A DNA stretch of 64,000 nt from JALYRV01 sp040902895 (GTDB lineage: Bacteria; Acidobacteriota; Vicinamibacteria; Vicinamibacterales; SCN-69-37): positions 51,159-115,158 of the forward strand of contig JBBDWL010000090.1 in the NCBI GenBank assembly GCA_040902895.1, given 5' to 3'. The notes under the pieces were generated by a model, which saw only the letters and a list, made by a program, of their open reading frames with translations, had not been told where the DNA came from and ran no database searches. Positions 42,540 through 51,532 of the stretch are shown here, one piece after another; position 1 is the first letter of the stretch, and each line of letters starts with the position of its first letter. Both the position numbers and the translations under genes were made by a program.

Positions 42540-44315
42540 TTAACTGACCTTCCTGAGCGTCCTGACGACGCGTCCCGCCGGTCCTTCGGCCGGAGTGACG
42601 ACGATGCGGACGACGTAGTCGCCGGGGGCGAGGCCACCGATTGGTAACGCGCCGCTCACGATGGCGCGTGTGGGGTCCTGGGTCGGTGTAATGGCGACCG
42701 GTCCTGATGCCAGGGCGGGACCATTGATCGACTTCGCGATCTCGAGGCGTCCGGTCGGCCGCTCGCCCGCAGGTACGCCCGTCAGCTCGACTTGGGCAAT
42801 CGCGGTCGGTTCGCTGCTGAAAAGCATCCGCGGCATGAATGCGCCTTCATGCGATGCGCCCAGCAGCAGGCCGCTCATCTTGATCGGTCCCGCGGTTTCG
42901 AGGATGGCATTCAAATGTTCATCGGCGGTTGCCGCCTTGCCGTTCGTGTCGGTGGCCGCGACGCGCAGCCGATACGTTCCCGGCGGCGCGAGCAGCACCG
43001 CCACGAACGCCGGCCCGGTGAGTTCTTCCGGCTGCGCCGTCCACTGCGCAATCAGCTTGCCGGTGGTTTCGAATATGCCCACCGCTGCGCTCGCGAGCTT
43101 CACGCCTGGTTCGACTTCGGTGACGGCGACGACGCGCAGCCGCGAGTCGCCCGCGTTGCTGGCGACATAACCGGTCGAGCGCATGGGGAACTCGGCGTAG
43201 CCGCGCGACTGCCGCAGCATGTCCCGTGGCGTGACGGCCGCCTTGCGCCCCGCGTCGGCGCTTGTCGGAGTCAACGCGATGCGCGTCCGGGAGCGAATCG
43301 TGACATCGGGGCGCGACGTTGTAACCTCGAGCCGCGAAATACCGCGATCGGAATTATCCGTGTCGATCCGAGCGAGGTAATAGCTCGTCGAGTCGCGCAG
43401 AATCCGCTCGGTCACGTCGGTGGCGCCGCCGCGCAGCCGCACCAGCTCCGAGCCGGTCACGCCCGCAAGAGCCTCGAGACCGGCGCTGAAGCCGGCGATC
43501 CGGCCGCTGGCGATGTCGGCAGCGCCGACGCTGCCGGGAGCGATGATCTGGTCTTCAGGCTGCAGTACGACAAAGGCGGCGCGGGCCCGTGCCGCCGCGA
43601 CCGCCAGCTCGTCGAACTTCTCGGGCGCCAGCTCGCACATCCCCGGTCCGATCGTCTGCACCGTGCTGTCGCGCGTTGGCCCGGACATCGAAGACGAAAT
43701 GAACACGACCGTGGTAGGCCCTTCGCCGCCGCCCATATTGTTCAGAATCGACGCCGTGGCTTCGAGCGTGCGGCGCGCGCGGCAGGCGAAGTCACTTGCG
43801 CTTTCGGTGCGCGGCGCTTTGCCGCCAAGCGACTTGAACACTTCGCCTGCCTTCGCGTGGTCCGTGGTGAAGTCCAGACGGATGCCGCCCAGCGGCACCG
43901 TGACGATGGCCACGCGGTCGGCCGGCGCAAGGCTCTCCAGCAGTTGCGCCACGGCGGGCCGGAATGCGCCTTCCCGTCCCGGCCGCATCGAATCATCGTC
44001 GAGCACGATCAAGAGCGTGCGGCTTCTGGGGCGCGTCGCAACGCTCGAGGCGAACGGCGGGGGCACATCGCCGCCCGGATCGGGGCCCGCGAGACGGACG
44101 AGCTCGAGGCCCCGCACGGGACGCTCATTGTTCCCGATGCTCACGGTGATTTCTTCGGGCTTGAGGTCGAAGACAGGCGCGCCGCCGGGGCCGTACGCGG
44201 TGAAATCCACCGTCAGCGTCGTTGGATTCGCGGCGGCGGGCGTATTTTGAGCCGTGGCGGGAGCAATCGACGCAACGGCCAGCAACAGCGCAGCCGACGA
44301 GATCCGTGTCTTCAT
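42540..44315 (-). CDS. Exported VWFA-related domain protein
   Basis: A 591-residue protein with a signal peptide (MKTRISSAALLLAVASIAPATAQ). Residues 30-300 form the VWFA-related domain seen in many acidobacterial secreted proteins: VDFTAYGPGGAPVFDLKPEE, then TLLIVLDDDSMRPG (degenerate metal site DxDxS), and TVVFISSSMSGPT. The rest is beta-rich. GGAGGATTC lies just before the ATG at 44315. Function unknown; surface adhesion is a guess. Confidence 0.75.
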   Translation of the reverse strand: MKTRISSAALLLAVASIAPATAQNTPAAANPTTLTVDFTAYGPGGAPVFDLKPEEITVSIGNNERPVRGLELVRLAGPDPGGDVPPPFASSVATRPRSRTLLIVLDDDSMRPGREGAFRPAVAQLLESLAPADRVAIVTVPLGGIRLDFTTDHAKAGEVFKSLGGKAPRTESASDFACRARRTLEATASILNNMGGGEGPTTVVFISSSMSGPTRDSTVQTIGPGMCELAPEKFDELAVAAARARAAFVVLQPEDQIIAPGSVGAADIASGRIAGFSAGLEALAGVTGSELVRLRGGATDVTERILRDSTSYYLARIDTDNSDRGISRLEVTTSRPDVTIRSRTRIALTPTSADAGRKAAVTPRDMLRQSRGYAEFPMRSTGYVASNAGDSRLRVVAVTEVEPGVKLASAAVGIFETTGKLIAQWTAQPEELTGPAFVAVLLAPPGTYRLRVAATDTNGKAATADEHLNAILETAGPIKMSGLLLGASHEGAFMPRMLFSSEPTAIAQVELTGVPAGERPTGRLEIAKSINGPALASGPVAITPTQDPTRAIVSGALPIGGLAPGDYVVRIVVTPAEGPAGRVVRTLRKVS

Positions 44316-44407
44316 GAATCCTCCGGAAGCCACGATTCTATGTCGAAGGCTGGATTGACGGAAACGCCGGGGCCGGCTCGCCGCTTCGATGTCATCATGC
44401 GGCAGGC

Positions 44408-45625
44408 ATGACATCAGACGTCAGCTGCTGCATCGCGGGAGGCGGCCCCGCCGGGATGATGCTCGGCCTGCTGCTCGCGCGCGCGGGTGTGAGGGTCGTG
44501 GTGCTCGAGAAGCATGCAGATTTTCTGCGCGACTTCCGCGGCGACACGGTGCATCCCTCGACACTCGAAGTTGTCCACGAGCTGGGTCTGCTCGACGCGT
44601 TTCTCGCGCGGCCGCATCAGAAGCTGTTCGAGATCGGCGCGATGTTCGGCGAGAGGCGCATGATGGTGGCCGACTTCAGGTTCCTTCCTGTCACGTGCGG
44701 ATTCATCGCGTTCATGCCCCAGTGGGAGTTTCTGGATTTTCTGGCAGATGAGGCGCGCAGGTATCCAGGATTCGAGCTGCGCATGCAGAGCAGAGTCACG
44801 GGCCTGATGGAGGACGAGCGCGGCCGCATCACTGGCGTGCACACGGAAGGGCCGGATGGTGCGCAAAGTATTCGTGCCGATCTGGTTGTTGGCGCCGATG
44901 GACGGCGATCCGATGTTCGCACGGCCGCGAAGCTTGCGGTGCGCACCTTCGGCGCGCCGATGGACGTGCTCTGGATGCGGCTCTCGCGTCAGCCGGGCGA
45001 TCCTGAACAAACGCTCGGGTACATCGCGCCGGGGCGTCTGCTCGTCGCGCTGCGGCGCGAGGATTACTGGCAATGCGCCTTCGTGATCCCGAAGGGCGAC
45101 TTCGCGGTGCTGCAGGCCGCGGGACTCGAGCAGCTGCGCGCGCGCATCGCGGGCATTGCGCCGTGGCTGTCGGGGCGCGTGCAAGAGCTGCGTGAGTGGA
45201 ACGATGTGAAGCTGCTGACGGTCGCTGTCGACAGGCTCGATACCTGGTGGCGGCCCGGACTGCTGTGTCTTGGCGATGCGGCCCACGCGATGTCGCCCAT
45301 CGGCGGCGTCGGGATCAACCTCGCGATTCAGGACGCGGTTGCCGCCGCCAACAGCCTTGCCGGGCCCTTGCGGACCGGCGCGCTGATCGATGCGCATCTG
45401 GCCGCGGTCCAGAAGCGGCGCGAGTTTCCGACGCGCGTCACGCAGCGTGCGCAGCTGCTGATTCAGAATGTGGTCATCCGCAGTGTGCTGGCGAGCACCG
45501 GGCTGCCCGAGCCGCCCCTCGTGCTTCGATTGCTGGATCGGTTTCCGCGCCTGCGGCGCATTCCCGCGCGCCTGGTCGGCATGGGCGCCCGCCCGGAGCA
45601 TGTGAGCATCGATGCAGTATCGTGA
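44408..45625 (+). CDS. FAD-dependent aromatic monooxygenase-like oxidoreductase
   Basis: A 405-residue class A flavoprotein: GGGPAGMMLGLLLARAG dinucleotide motif, VVGADGRRSDVR (DG motif), and LCLGDAAHAMSPIGGVGIN (GD motif). The layout is that of p-hydroxybenzoate hydroxylase and related enzymes. Substrate unknown. It overlaps the AraC-type gene by 14 bp, suggesting local regulation. Confidence 0.85.
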   Translation: MTSDVSCCIAGGGPAGMMLGLLLARAGVRVVVLEKHADFLRDFRGDTVHPSTLEVVHELGLLDAFLARPHQKLFEIGAMFGERRMMVADFRFLPVTCGFIAFMPQWEFLDFLADEARRYPGFELRMQSRVTGLMEDERGRITGVHTEGPDGAQSIRADLVVGADGRRSDVRTAAKLAVRTFGAPMDVLWMRLSRQPGDPEQTLGYIAPGRLLVALRREDYWQCAFVIPKGDFAVLQAAGLEQLRARIAGIAPWLSGRVQELREWNDVKLLTVAVDRLDTWWRPGLLCLGDAAHAMSPIGGVGINLAIQDAVAAANSLAGPLRTGALIDAHLAAVQKRREFPTRVTQRAQLLIQNVVIRSVLASTGLPEPPLVLRLLDRFPRLRRIPARLVGMGARPEHVSIDAVS

Positions 45626-46421
45626 AACCGCGCCGCTGCCGGCGCTCGCCTTCGCGGTCGACTGCGTGTGGACGCTTGAAGGCGAGGCCGCGCCGGATGC
45701 GGCGGCCGATGCGGTCCTGCCCGACGGCCGTCCCGAGCTGGTGCTGCATTTTGGCGATCCGTTCACGCTGGCATCCACGGCGGGGCACGGCGTCGACCAA
45801 CCGGCCATGCTTTTCGCGGGGCAGCTTCACTCGCAGATCCTGCTGCGTCCCACCGGCCGCATTGCCATTGTCGGGATCCGCTTCCATCCGCATGGCGCGG
45901 CAGCCTTGTTGCGGATCCCGCAGGATCAGCTTTCGGGAACGCCGCTCGCGCTTGATGCCGTCGATCCCCGGCTACGGAACGCGCTCGCCGCGATAGATGG
46001 CAGCGGACTCGACACCGCGGCATCCGCCGCGCAGCACGTGCTGGCGTCGTGGCTGGTTCGCGATCGGATCGATCCTCGCGTGGCGCATGCCGTCAGGCTC
46101 GTTTCGCGGTCGCGAGGCCGGCTGCCGATCGATCGCATTGCGGCCGAGGCCTGCCTGACCACGCGTCATCTCGAGCGGCGATTCCTCCAGCAGGTGGGTC
46201 TTACGCCGAAGCGGCTCGCGCGGATCGCCCGTTTTCAACACGCGCTGCACCTGCTGGATCATCCCGGCCGCGCGCCACGAGGCGCCGACGCCGCCGCCGA
46301 ATGCGGGTACGCCGATCAGGCCCACTTCGTGCGCGACTTTAAGTCGCTCGCCGGATGCCCGCCGTCGCAGCACCTGCTGCGGCGGGCGGAGATGACGCGA
46401 GTGTTTATCCGCGGTGAGTAG
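45612..46421 (+). CDS. AraC-family regulator with DUF6597-type sensor domain
   Basis: A 269-residue regulator. The N-terminal half (VLPDGRPELVLHFGDPF, AGQLHSQILLRPTGRIAIVG, GIRFHPHGAAALL) is the AraC sensor type that opens with a P-D-G-x-x-E-L-V motif. The C-terminal half has two helix-turn-helix units (IAAEACLTTRHLERRFLQQV and AAECGYADQAHFVRDFKSLA). It likely controls the preceding monooxygenase gene. Confidence 0.85.
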   Translation: MQYRETAPLPALAFAVDCVWTLEGEAAPDAAADAVLPDGRPELVLHFGDPFTLASTAGHGVDQPAMLFAGQLHSQILLRPTGRIAIVGIRFHPHGAAALLRIPQDQLSGTPLALDAVDPRLRNALAAIDGSGLDTAASAAQHVLASWLVRDRIDPRVAHAVRLVSRSRGRLPIDRIAAEACLTTRHLERRFLQQVGLTPKRLARIARFQHALHLLDHPGRAPRGADAAAECGYADQAHFVRDFKSLAGCPPSQHLLRRAEMTRVFIRGE

Positions 46422-46430
46422 TACCCGCTG

Positions 46431-46922
46431 CTACTGCTTCTTCAGCACCACGCTCTGCGCGTTCACATCGCCGCCCGCGCTGATGGTTGTCTGCAGCGAT
46501 CCGTCCGGCAGGCGCGAGTACCGAACCAGCTTCGGATAGTCGTGTGACGGGTTCTCGAACGTTGCGGTGTCGGGTGTGATGCTCGTCAGCGTGAATGGCG
46601 TCGCGGGTGAGCGGCCGTTCGGCATTGCCGCATAGACGAGGCTGCCGTCGCGCTCGGTGATGCGGAGAAACTCGAAGCCGGCCATCCGCGCGCCTTGCAG
46701 CGTGCGCCCGATGCCGAGTATGGCGCCCGAGGCCGCCGGCGTCCATCGCTCTTCGATAGTCATATCGCCTGCCTGGCCGATCCAGGTGCCGGTGATCCAT
46801 TCCACCTGCGCGATGCGCGCGGCGGCGGCTTTGACTTTTGGTGCCGGCGCAGGCGCGTCCGGCTTGACCTGGGCTGACAGGGATGTGGCCAGAATCATGG
46901 CCAGAAACAAATGTGATCGCAT
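46431..46922 (-). CDS. Exported DUF6265-like protein
   Basis: A 163-residue protein with a signal peptide (MRSHLFLAMILATSLSAQ). WITGTWIGQAGDMTIEERWT, GIGRTLQGARMAGFEFLRI, ATFENPSHDYPKLVRYSR and LQTTISAG match the small beta-barrel family known as DUF6265. Function is unknown. The 197 bp between it and the next gene on the plus strand shows no gene. Confidence 0.75.
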   Translation of the reverse strand: MRSHLFLAMILATSLSAQVKPDAPAPAPKVKAAAARIAQVEWITGTWIGQAGDMTIEERWTPAASGAILGIGRTLQGARMAGFEFLRITERDGSLVYAAMPNGRSPATPFTLTSITPDTATFENPSHDYPKLVRYSRLPDGSLQTTISAGGDVNAQSVVLKKQ

Positions 46923-47119
46923 GGGCGGGACTCTATCGCGAGCCCTGCCCGCGGCGCTTGAACAAATACGACACGTTGGTGCAGGTGCCTATAAAAGGAT
47001 GCGCTGCTGAGCTGGCGGCGGCCTCGCACCGGTGCAGGCGCATTCTGCAGCGCGTATGCTGGTTTCGCTCCGGCTTCGAAGTTGCACCTTCGAGGCGCCG
47101 GAGAGGGATCGGTAGAGCT

Positions 47120-47551
47120 ATGACACCAGAACAAGACCGTCGACGTGACATCGAGGAACAGCCCAGCCCGAAACTCAACGGCGTGCCGGTTCGCGATGAC
47201 GACATCGAGCCGACCGCGACTCTTCACTGGGTCGCCGTGCTTTTCCGCGTGATGGCAGGCCTGCTGTTTCTGCTCATGGTCATGCAGGTCGCCCTGGGCC
47301 TCACGAGCGCCGTCGCGATTTCGTACGGGGTGCTGTTTGCCGAAGCCGTGCGCCTGTTGATCTTCGCGGGCCTGCTTTGGGCTGTTGGCGGTCTCGCCGA
47401 CCTCTTCGTCAAGTCGCACCATGACATGCGTGCGACCAGAATCCTGCTCGCGCGGATTGCGTATCGCCTGCGCGAAGAGGCGCCGCCCGTGCCGCCGGCC
47501 GACGACGGCGACCGCATCGCCGGAAGTGACGATGCCCGGTACCGCCATTAG
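47120..47551 (+). CDS. Two-helix membrane protein
   Basis: A 143-residue protein with two predicted membrane helices (residues 40-60, LLFLLMVMQVALGL, and 68-95) between polar ends. No family recognised. The last 20 bp overlap the GH6 gene, so the two are probably expressed together. Confidence 0.6.
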   Translation: MTPEQDRRRDIEEQPSPKLNGVPVRDDDIEPTATLHWVAVLFRVMAGLLFLLMVMQVALGLTSAVAISYGVLFAEAVRLLIFAGLLWAVGGLADLFVKSHHDMRATRILLARIAYRLREEAPPVPPADDGDRIAGSDDARYRH

Positions 47552-48503
47552 GAAGCGGAAGCGCATCGCGGCCGTGCTGCTGCTTGCGTTCCTCGTCTCG
47601 GGCTCGGCCGGCTCGAACCCATTCAAGGGCAAGCGGCTCTATGTGGATCCGAACTCGCCGGCCAAGCGGCAGGCCGACACATGGAAGCGGTCGCGGCCCG
47701 TCGATGCGGAGCTGATTGCCCGCATCGCGAATCAGCCGGTCGCCCGCTGGCTTGGCGGGTGGGTCGGCAACATCCGGCGCGAAGTGAATCAGGCTGTCTC
47801 GACGATCACCGGATCGGGCGCGCTGCCGGTGTTCGTGGCCTACAACATTCCGTACAGAGACTGCGGCAGCTATTCGGCGGGCGGATCCGCGACGTCGAAT
47901 GCCTATCGCAACTGGATCAAGGATTTCGCCGCCGGTGTCGGCGGACGCAACGCGATCGTGATCCTCGAGCCGGATGCGCTTGCCGGGATGGACTGTCTGA
48001 GCGCGGCGGGCCGGCAGGAACGTCTTGCGCTCATTCGCGAAGCGGTGCAGGCGCTGCGCGCGCAGCGCGCGGCGGTGTATATCGACGCCGGGCACGTCAA
48101 CTGGCATCCGGCGGCGGAGATGGCCAGGCGCCTGCAGCAGGCCGGCGTCGCGCAGGCGACCGGCTTCGCGCTCAACGTCTCGAACTTCGCGCCCACCGAG
48201 AACAACGTCGCCTACGGCGAGCAGATCTCGCGGCTGGTCGGCGGCAAGCACTTCATCATCGACACCAGTCGCAACGGCCTGCCCGCGAACAACAAGGAAT
48301 GGTGCAATCCGCGCGGCCGCGCGCTTGGCGTGGCGCCGACCGCGAACACCGGCCATCCGCTGGTCGATGCGTTTCTCTGGGTCAAGGCGCCCGGCGAATC
48401 AGACGGCACGTGCGGCGGCGGGCCGCGCGCCGGCTCGTGGTGGAGCGCCTACGCCCTCGAGCTGAGTAGGGCAGCATCGGTCCTCAGCGGCCGCACACGG
48501 TAG
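47532..48503 (+). CDS. Glycoside hydrolase family 6 enzyme
   Basis: A 323-residue protein with an N-terminal membrane or signal segment (IAAVLLLAFLVSGSAGS). GH6 features: VAYNIPYRDCGSYSAGGS, VILEPDALAGMDC (catalytic acid Asp in EPDALA), VYIDAGHVNWH, GFALNVSNF, FIIDTSRNG and WVKAPGESDGTC. The two Cys-containing loops can form the family disulfides. It should cut beta-1,4-glucan. There is no cellulose-binding module. At this size it is just the catalytic domain. Confidence 0.88.
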   Translation: MPGTAIRKRKRIAAVLLLAFLVSGSAGSNPFKGKRLYVDPNSPAKRQADTWKRSRPVDAELIARIANQPVARWLGGWVGNIRREVNQAVSTITGSGALPVFVAYNIPYRDCGSYSAGGSATSNAYRNWIKDFAAGVGGRNAIVILEPDALAGMDCLSAAGRQERLALIREAVQALRAQRAAVYIDAGHVNWHPAAEMARRLQQAGVAQATGFALNVSNFAPTENNVAYGEQISRLVGGKHFIIDTSRNGLPANNKEWCNPRGRALGVAPTANTGHPLVDAFLWVKAPGESDGTCGGGPRAGSWWSAYALELSRAASVLSGRTR

Positions 48504-48523
48504 GCCGAAGCTTCAGCTTCGGC
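48504..48523. terminator. Palindrome after GH6 gene
   Basis: GCCGAAGCTTCAGCTTCGGC, 9-bp arms meeting at TC, directly after the GH6 stop codon. A near-identical copy follows the next operon at 49448. No T-tract. Confidence 0.45.
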
Positions 48524-48581
48524 GCCCTTCCGCGCCGCTGGCGCGAGGATTGCTCAAAACCGCCGGAATGAGGAGGCAGCA

Positions 48582-49262
48582 ATGATTCGTATCAGTGCGC
48601 TTGGCGGCCGTGCGGTCGTGGACCTCGATGCGGCGGAAAAGCTCGGCAGCATCGACAAAATCATTCTCGATCCAGAAGGCCGGCACGTCGCCGGCTTCGT
48701 CGTCTCTCACGGCTCATCCCTCTTCAATTCCGGCACCGACACGATTCTGCCGGCCTCGTCGGTTCACGCGATAGGCCCGGATGCCGTGACCGTTCGCGTG
48801 AGCAGGAGCGCGGCAGAAACCGCACCGCTCGACGACCTGCCACGCGTCTCGGATCTCGTCGGCCGCAAGGTCGTCAGTGAAGAAGGGCGCTTCCTTGGGA
48901 CGGTCGACGATGTGCTTGTCGATGAGACGGACGGGCGGATCGTGGGTTATACGCTGTCGGATGGCGGGCCGGCCGGCAAACTCGGAGAAATGATTTCGGG
49001 AGAGCGAAAAGACAACCCCACGCCGTACTTGCGCGCCGACGCGAACCTGCGCGCCGGCCAGGATCTGATTGTCGCGCCCGAGGATGCGGTCAGCCGCGAC
49101 TGGGCGCTGCTCGGCCGCCCCGTCGAGGAGAACGCGCCGGTGACGGACAGTTCCGCGCGGCGCTGGGTCGACACCACGGCCGACCGCGGGCCAACGCAAT
49201 GGGTGCGTAGCGCGCGCGACAGAAAAGATCTCTCCGCGATCAAGCCCATAGGAGAGCCATGA
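48582..49262 (+). CDS. PRC-barrel domain protein
   Basis: A 226-residue protein with two PRC-barrel units: VVDLDAAEKLGSIDKIILDP (residues 11-75) and LVGRKVVSEEGRFLGTVDDV (residues 92-125). The C-terminal third is polar. PRC barrels bind partners in photosynthesis, ribosome maturation and stress proteins; which applies here is not shown. GAGGAGGCAGC lies just before the ATG. It is coupled by ATGA overlap to a small membrane-protein gene. Confidence 0.8.
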   Translation: MIRISALGGRAVVDLDAAEKLGSIDKIILDPEGRHVAGFVVSHGSSLFNSGTDTILPASSVHAIGPDAVTVRVSRSAAETAPLDDLPRVSDLVGRKVVSEEGRFLGTVDDVLVDETDGRIVGYTLSDGGPAGKLGEMISGERKDNPTPYLRADANLRAGQDLIVAPEDAVSRDWALLGRPVEENAPVTDSSARRWVDTTADRGPTQWVRSARDRKDLSAIKPIGEP

Positions 49263-49432
49263 CAATGTCGGTGACTGCAATTCTGGCCATCGTGGCGCTG
49301 GTGCTTGCGCTGCTCGCGCTGCTCGGGATCGGACAAGGCGGAGTCGCTCTCGCACTGGCAGTCATCTGCCTTGCGCTTGCGCTGCTGTTGCCGAATATCT
49401 CAGGGATCGCCGGTCGCGGCGGCCGGCTCTAG
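49259..49432 (+). CDS. 57-residue hydrophobic protein
   Basis: Starts at an ATG overlapping the PRC gene stop by 4 bp. It encodes SVTAILAIVALVLALLALLG followed by a Gly turn, then ALALAVICLALALLLPNI and a basic Gly/Arg tail. It has two membrane helices in a hairpin. Overlap and a good preceding GGAGAG make it a real gene although very short. The partner is probably the PRC-barrel protein. Confidence 0.65.
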   Translation: MTMSVTAILAIVALVLALLALLGIGQGGVALALAVICLALALLLPNISGIAGRGGRL

Positions 49433-49447
49433 TCGCAGCTCCGGTAG

Positions 49448-49467
49448 GCCGAAGTTTCAGCTTCGGC
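49448..49467. terminator. Palindrome after the PRC-barrel operon
   Basis: GCCGAAGTTTCAGCTTCGGC is followed by GTTTTCG. It is the sister of the palindrome at 48504. It also lies 8 bp after the end of the convergent zinc-binding gene, so it may serve both. A third relative, GGCTGAACCTTCAGCC, is at 49723-49738. Confidence 0.45.
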
Positions 49468-49474
49468 GTTTTCG

Positions 49475-49696
49475 TCAAAGTTTGATCGCAGACTTGAACG
49501 CCGCCGTCAACGTGCCGTGGGCCCACTTCGAAGCGCATCCTCCGCACATGAGACCGGTGAAGGTGTCGTCGGCAAGGCGCACCAGGATCACGCGCGAGCC
49601 TGAGTCCTCGGCGGGAACGAAGCGCGCGGCGCAGACGCCGCACGGCTCCTCGCGTTCGAGTCTGACGTGCCGGAGAGCGATTGAGGGAATGATCAC
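49475..49696 (-). CDS. Small zinc-binding-type protein
   Basis: A 73-residue protein with two CxxC pairs, CGVC at 19-22 and CGGC at 51-54, spaced like a treble-clef or ribbon. Between them is SRVILVRLADDTFTGLM. No relatives recognised. It precedes the tRNA-Arg(TCT) island on the other strand. Confidence 0.55.
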   Translation of the reverse strand: MIIPSIALRHVRLEREEPCGVCAARFVPAEDSGSRVILVRLADDTFTGLMCGGCASKWAHGTLTAAFKSAIKL

Positions 49697-49789
49697 CCTG
49701 AAAGTGTAGCGCGTGGCTCGGTGGCTGAACCTTCAGCCCGAATCCGGATGGCGGCGCAGTGTCATGAAGGGACGGTAGAATCATCGCAC

Positions 49790-49863
49790 GCGCCCGTAGC
49801 TCAGTTGGATAGAGCACCGGCCTTCTAAGCCGGGGGTCCCAGGTTCGAATCCTGGCGGGCGCG
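49790..49863 (+). tRNA. tRNA-Arg(TCT), site of island insertion
   Basis: Acceptor GCGCCCG pairs with CGGGCGC, D arm GCTCAGTTGGATAGAGC, anticodon loop CTTCTAA, T loop TTCGAAT, discriminator G, no CCA encoded. TAGAAT at 49775-49780 is a likely -10. Its 3' half and the 8 bases after it recur at 53030-53079, which marks an integration event. Confidence 0.94.
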
Positions 49864-49987
49864 CTTTTTCCGAAGGGTCCCTGCGTCGTCCGGTCCCCGA
49901 CGCCATTGCCCTGACGGACCGAGACATGAGAAGGGGGCACGGCCGACCCGTCCGACGCCCAGAGAGCGTCGCGCCGCGACGACCGGG

Positions 49988-50377
49988 AAGTCCGGTGGAC
50001 AGAAGGCCAAACTGGCGTTCACGATTCTGGCGTCGGCGTTGTCGGCTCAGTACGGCCTGTCAAACGCACCGAGTGGCTCGCCGAATGTTCGATTGGTTGT
50101 CATCGACGAGGCGTTTTCGAGAACCGACGAGTCCAACTCCACTCGCGCGATGCAGCTGTTCGAGCGGCTTGGCTTCCAGTTGGTGATCGTTGGCCCATTC
50201 GACGCGAAGGCGAAGCTGGCGGTGCCGTTCGTCGGCACGATTCACCTGGCGTCCAATCCTGCAGGCAACAGCTCTCGATTGATGGCGTTGACGCGAGAGC
50301 AGGTGGAGGCTGCCGCGCCCGATCCATCAGAGGCATCAGTCATGAACACAGGCTCATCGTCTGTGGCGGCGTTGTAG
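49988..50377 (+). pseudogene. jetC: 3' end of Wadjet jetC (MukB-like ATPase)
   Basis: Coding sense starts abruptly near GKSGGQKAKLAFTILASA, the ABC signature SGGQ, and continues with RLVVIDEAFSRTDES (Walker B plus D-loop) and FERLGFQLVIVGPFDAKA. This matches the C-terminal ATPase half of JetC, the SMC/MukB-type subunit of Wadjet. The N-terminal head and the coiled coil, about 1,000 residues, are missing, and codons before 49988 show no homology. It ends 7 bp before jetD, the usual jetC-jetD order. Confidence 0.75.
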
Positions 50378-50384
50378 CACCAGA

Positions 50385-51518
50385 ATGCTCGCGCCACGCG
50401 ACATTGTTGAAGCTGCATCGCGCCGATGGCCGGCGGTGCTCCGTGCTGAGGCTCAGGGTGAGAGTCTATTTCCGCTCAGGATACCCTTCGGTCGGCCGAA
50501 AACGACAGCAGACTTTGCAGCCCTTCAGAAAGAGATCGAGGCGCTCGCTGCGGCTCCGTTTCCGTGGCGCGTCGATTGGGAAGAGATCCAAACGAGGAAG
50601 TGGGGCCGCCAGCGATGGCCTGTTCGTGTCGCGTTTGATTCAGCCGAATCGCTCGCCCGCGCTCTCAATCGAACACAGCAGCTTGAGCGCGTCCGAGAGG
50701 CGATCCGAATCGCTCGCGACGGCTGTCCAGCACTTGAACCTTGGCTGCGCACGCGAGCCGACCGCATCGCCGAACACTTGGATTACTGGCCTGGTCTTGT
50801 GGCTGTCTGCCGTTATTTCGATGACCATCCGCAACCGCAGTGTTTTGCCCGCGAAATTCCACTGCCGGTTGGGACCAAATTCATCGACGAACACAGCGCA
50901 ATACTGAAGGAACTTCTCGATGTCGTTCTCGGCGATCGTGCGAACCTAAACGCAGCGGTATTCGCAGATCGATTTCACCTACTGACCGAACCGGCGCAGG
51001 TCCGGTTTCGTTTTCTCGACAGCAGTTTGCAGTCTGCTTGTGCCTGGCCTGTCGCGGAGTGCACGATCCCGCTGCCGGTGTTTGCACATCTGTCCTGGAA
51101 CGTCCAGCGCGTCCTCGTTGTGGAGAATCGAGACGTGTTCTTGTGCTTACCGCAACTTCCCCGAATCGTCGCAATCTTCGGCGCCGGAAAGGCGGCGTCG
51201 ATTCTCCCATGCGCTCGCTGGCTCGCGGAAGCTGACATTGTGTACTGGGGCGACTGCGACGACGCCGGTTATGGCATCTTGTCAGCGCTCCGTGCATGCT
51301 TTCCGCGTATGCGAAGTGTGCTGATGGACGACGCGGCATGGTCAACCTGGAAGCAACTCGCTGTTTCCGGCAAGCGTGATGCTTCCGTTCGTCACATGCA
51401 TTTAACTGACGGGGAGCGAAGAGCCCACGGGGCGGTGCTGGCAGGACCGTGGATGCTGGAACAAGAACGCATTCCGCCGGCGGTTGCAGAACGTGCGCTA
51501 CGGAGCGCGTTCTCGTGA
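50385..51518 (+). CDS. jetD: Wadjet JetD nuclease-like subunit (DUF3322/DUF2220)
   Basis: A full-length 377-residue protein. The N-terminal DUF3322 part shows WRVDWEEIQTRKWGRQRWPV; the C-terminal DUF2220 TOPRIM-like part has VLVVENRDVF (E247), FGAGKA (G266, G268) and YWGDCDDAGYGIL (D290, D292, D293), the metal-binding pattern of topoisomerase VI-type nucleases. In Wadjet, JetABC (an SMC complex) extrudes plasmid DNA and JetD cleaves it. Here jetA and jetB are absent and jetC is a stub, so the system cannot work as a whole. JetD itself looks intact. Confidence 0.85.
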   Translation: MLAPRDIVEAASRRWPAVLRAEAQGESLFPLRIPFGRPKTTADFAALQKEIEALAAAPFPWRVDWEEIQTRKWGRQRWPVRVAFDSAESLARALNRTQQLERVREAIRIARDGCPALEPWLRTRADRIAEHLDYWPGLVAVCRYFDDHPQPQCFAREIPLPVGTKFIDEHSAILKELLDVVLGDRANLNAAVFADRFHLLTEPAQVRFRFLDSSLQSACAWPVAECTIPLPVFAHLSWNVQRVLVVENRDVFLCLPQLPRIVAIFGAGKAASILPCARWLAEADIVYWGDCDDAGYGILSALRACFPRMRSVLMDDAAWSTWKQLAVSGKRDASVRHMHLTDGERRAHGAVLAGPWMLEQERIPPAVAERALRSAFS

Positions 51519-51532
51519 TAGCCGTGCGGCCT

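Noticed and set aside
46923..47119. Riboswitch or small RNA in the gap before the two-helix membrane protein
   Set aside because: GC-rich pairing is possible everywhere here; no known riboswitch core could be recognised.
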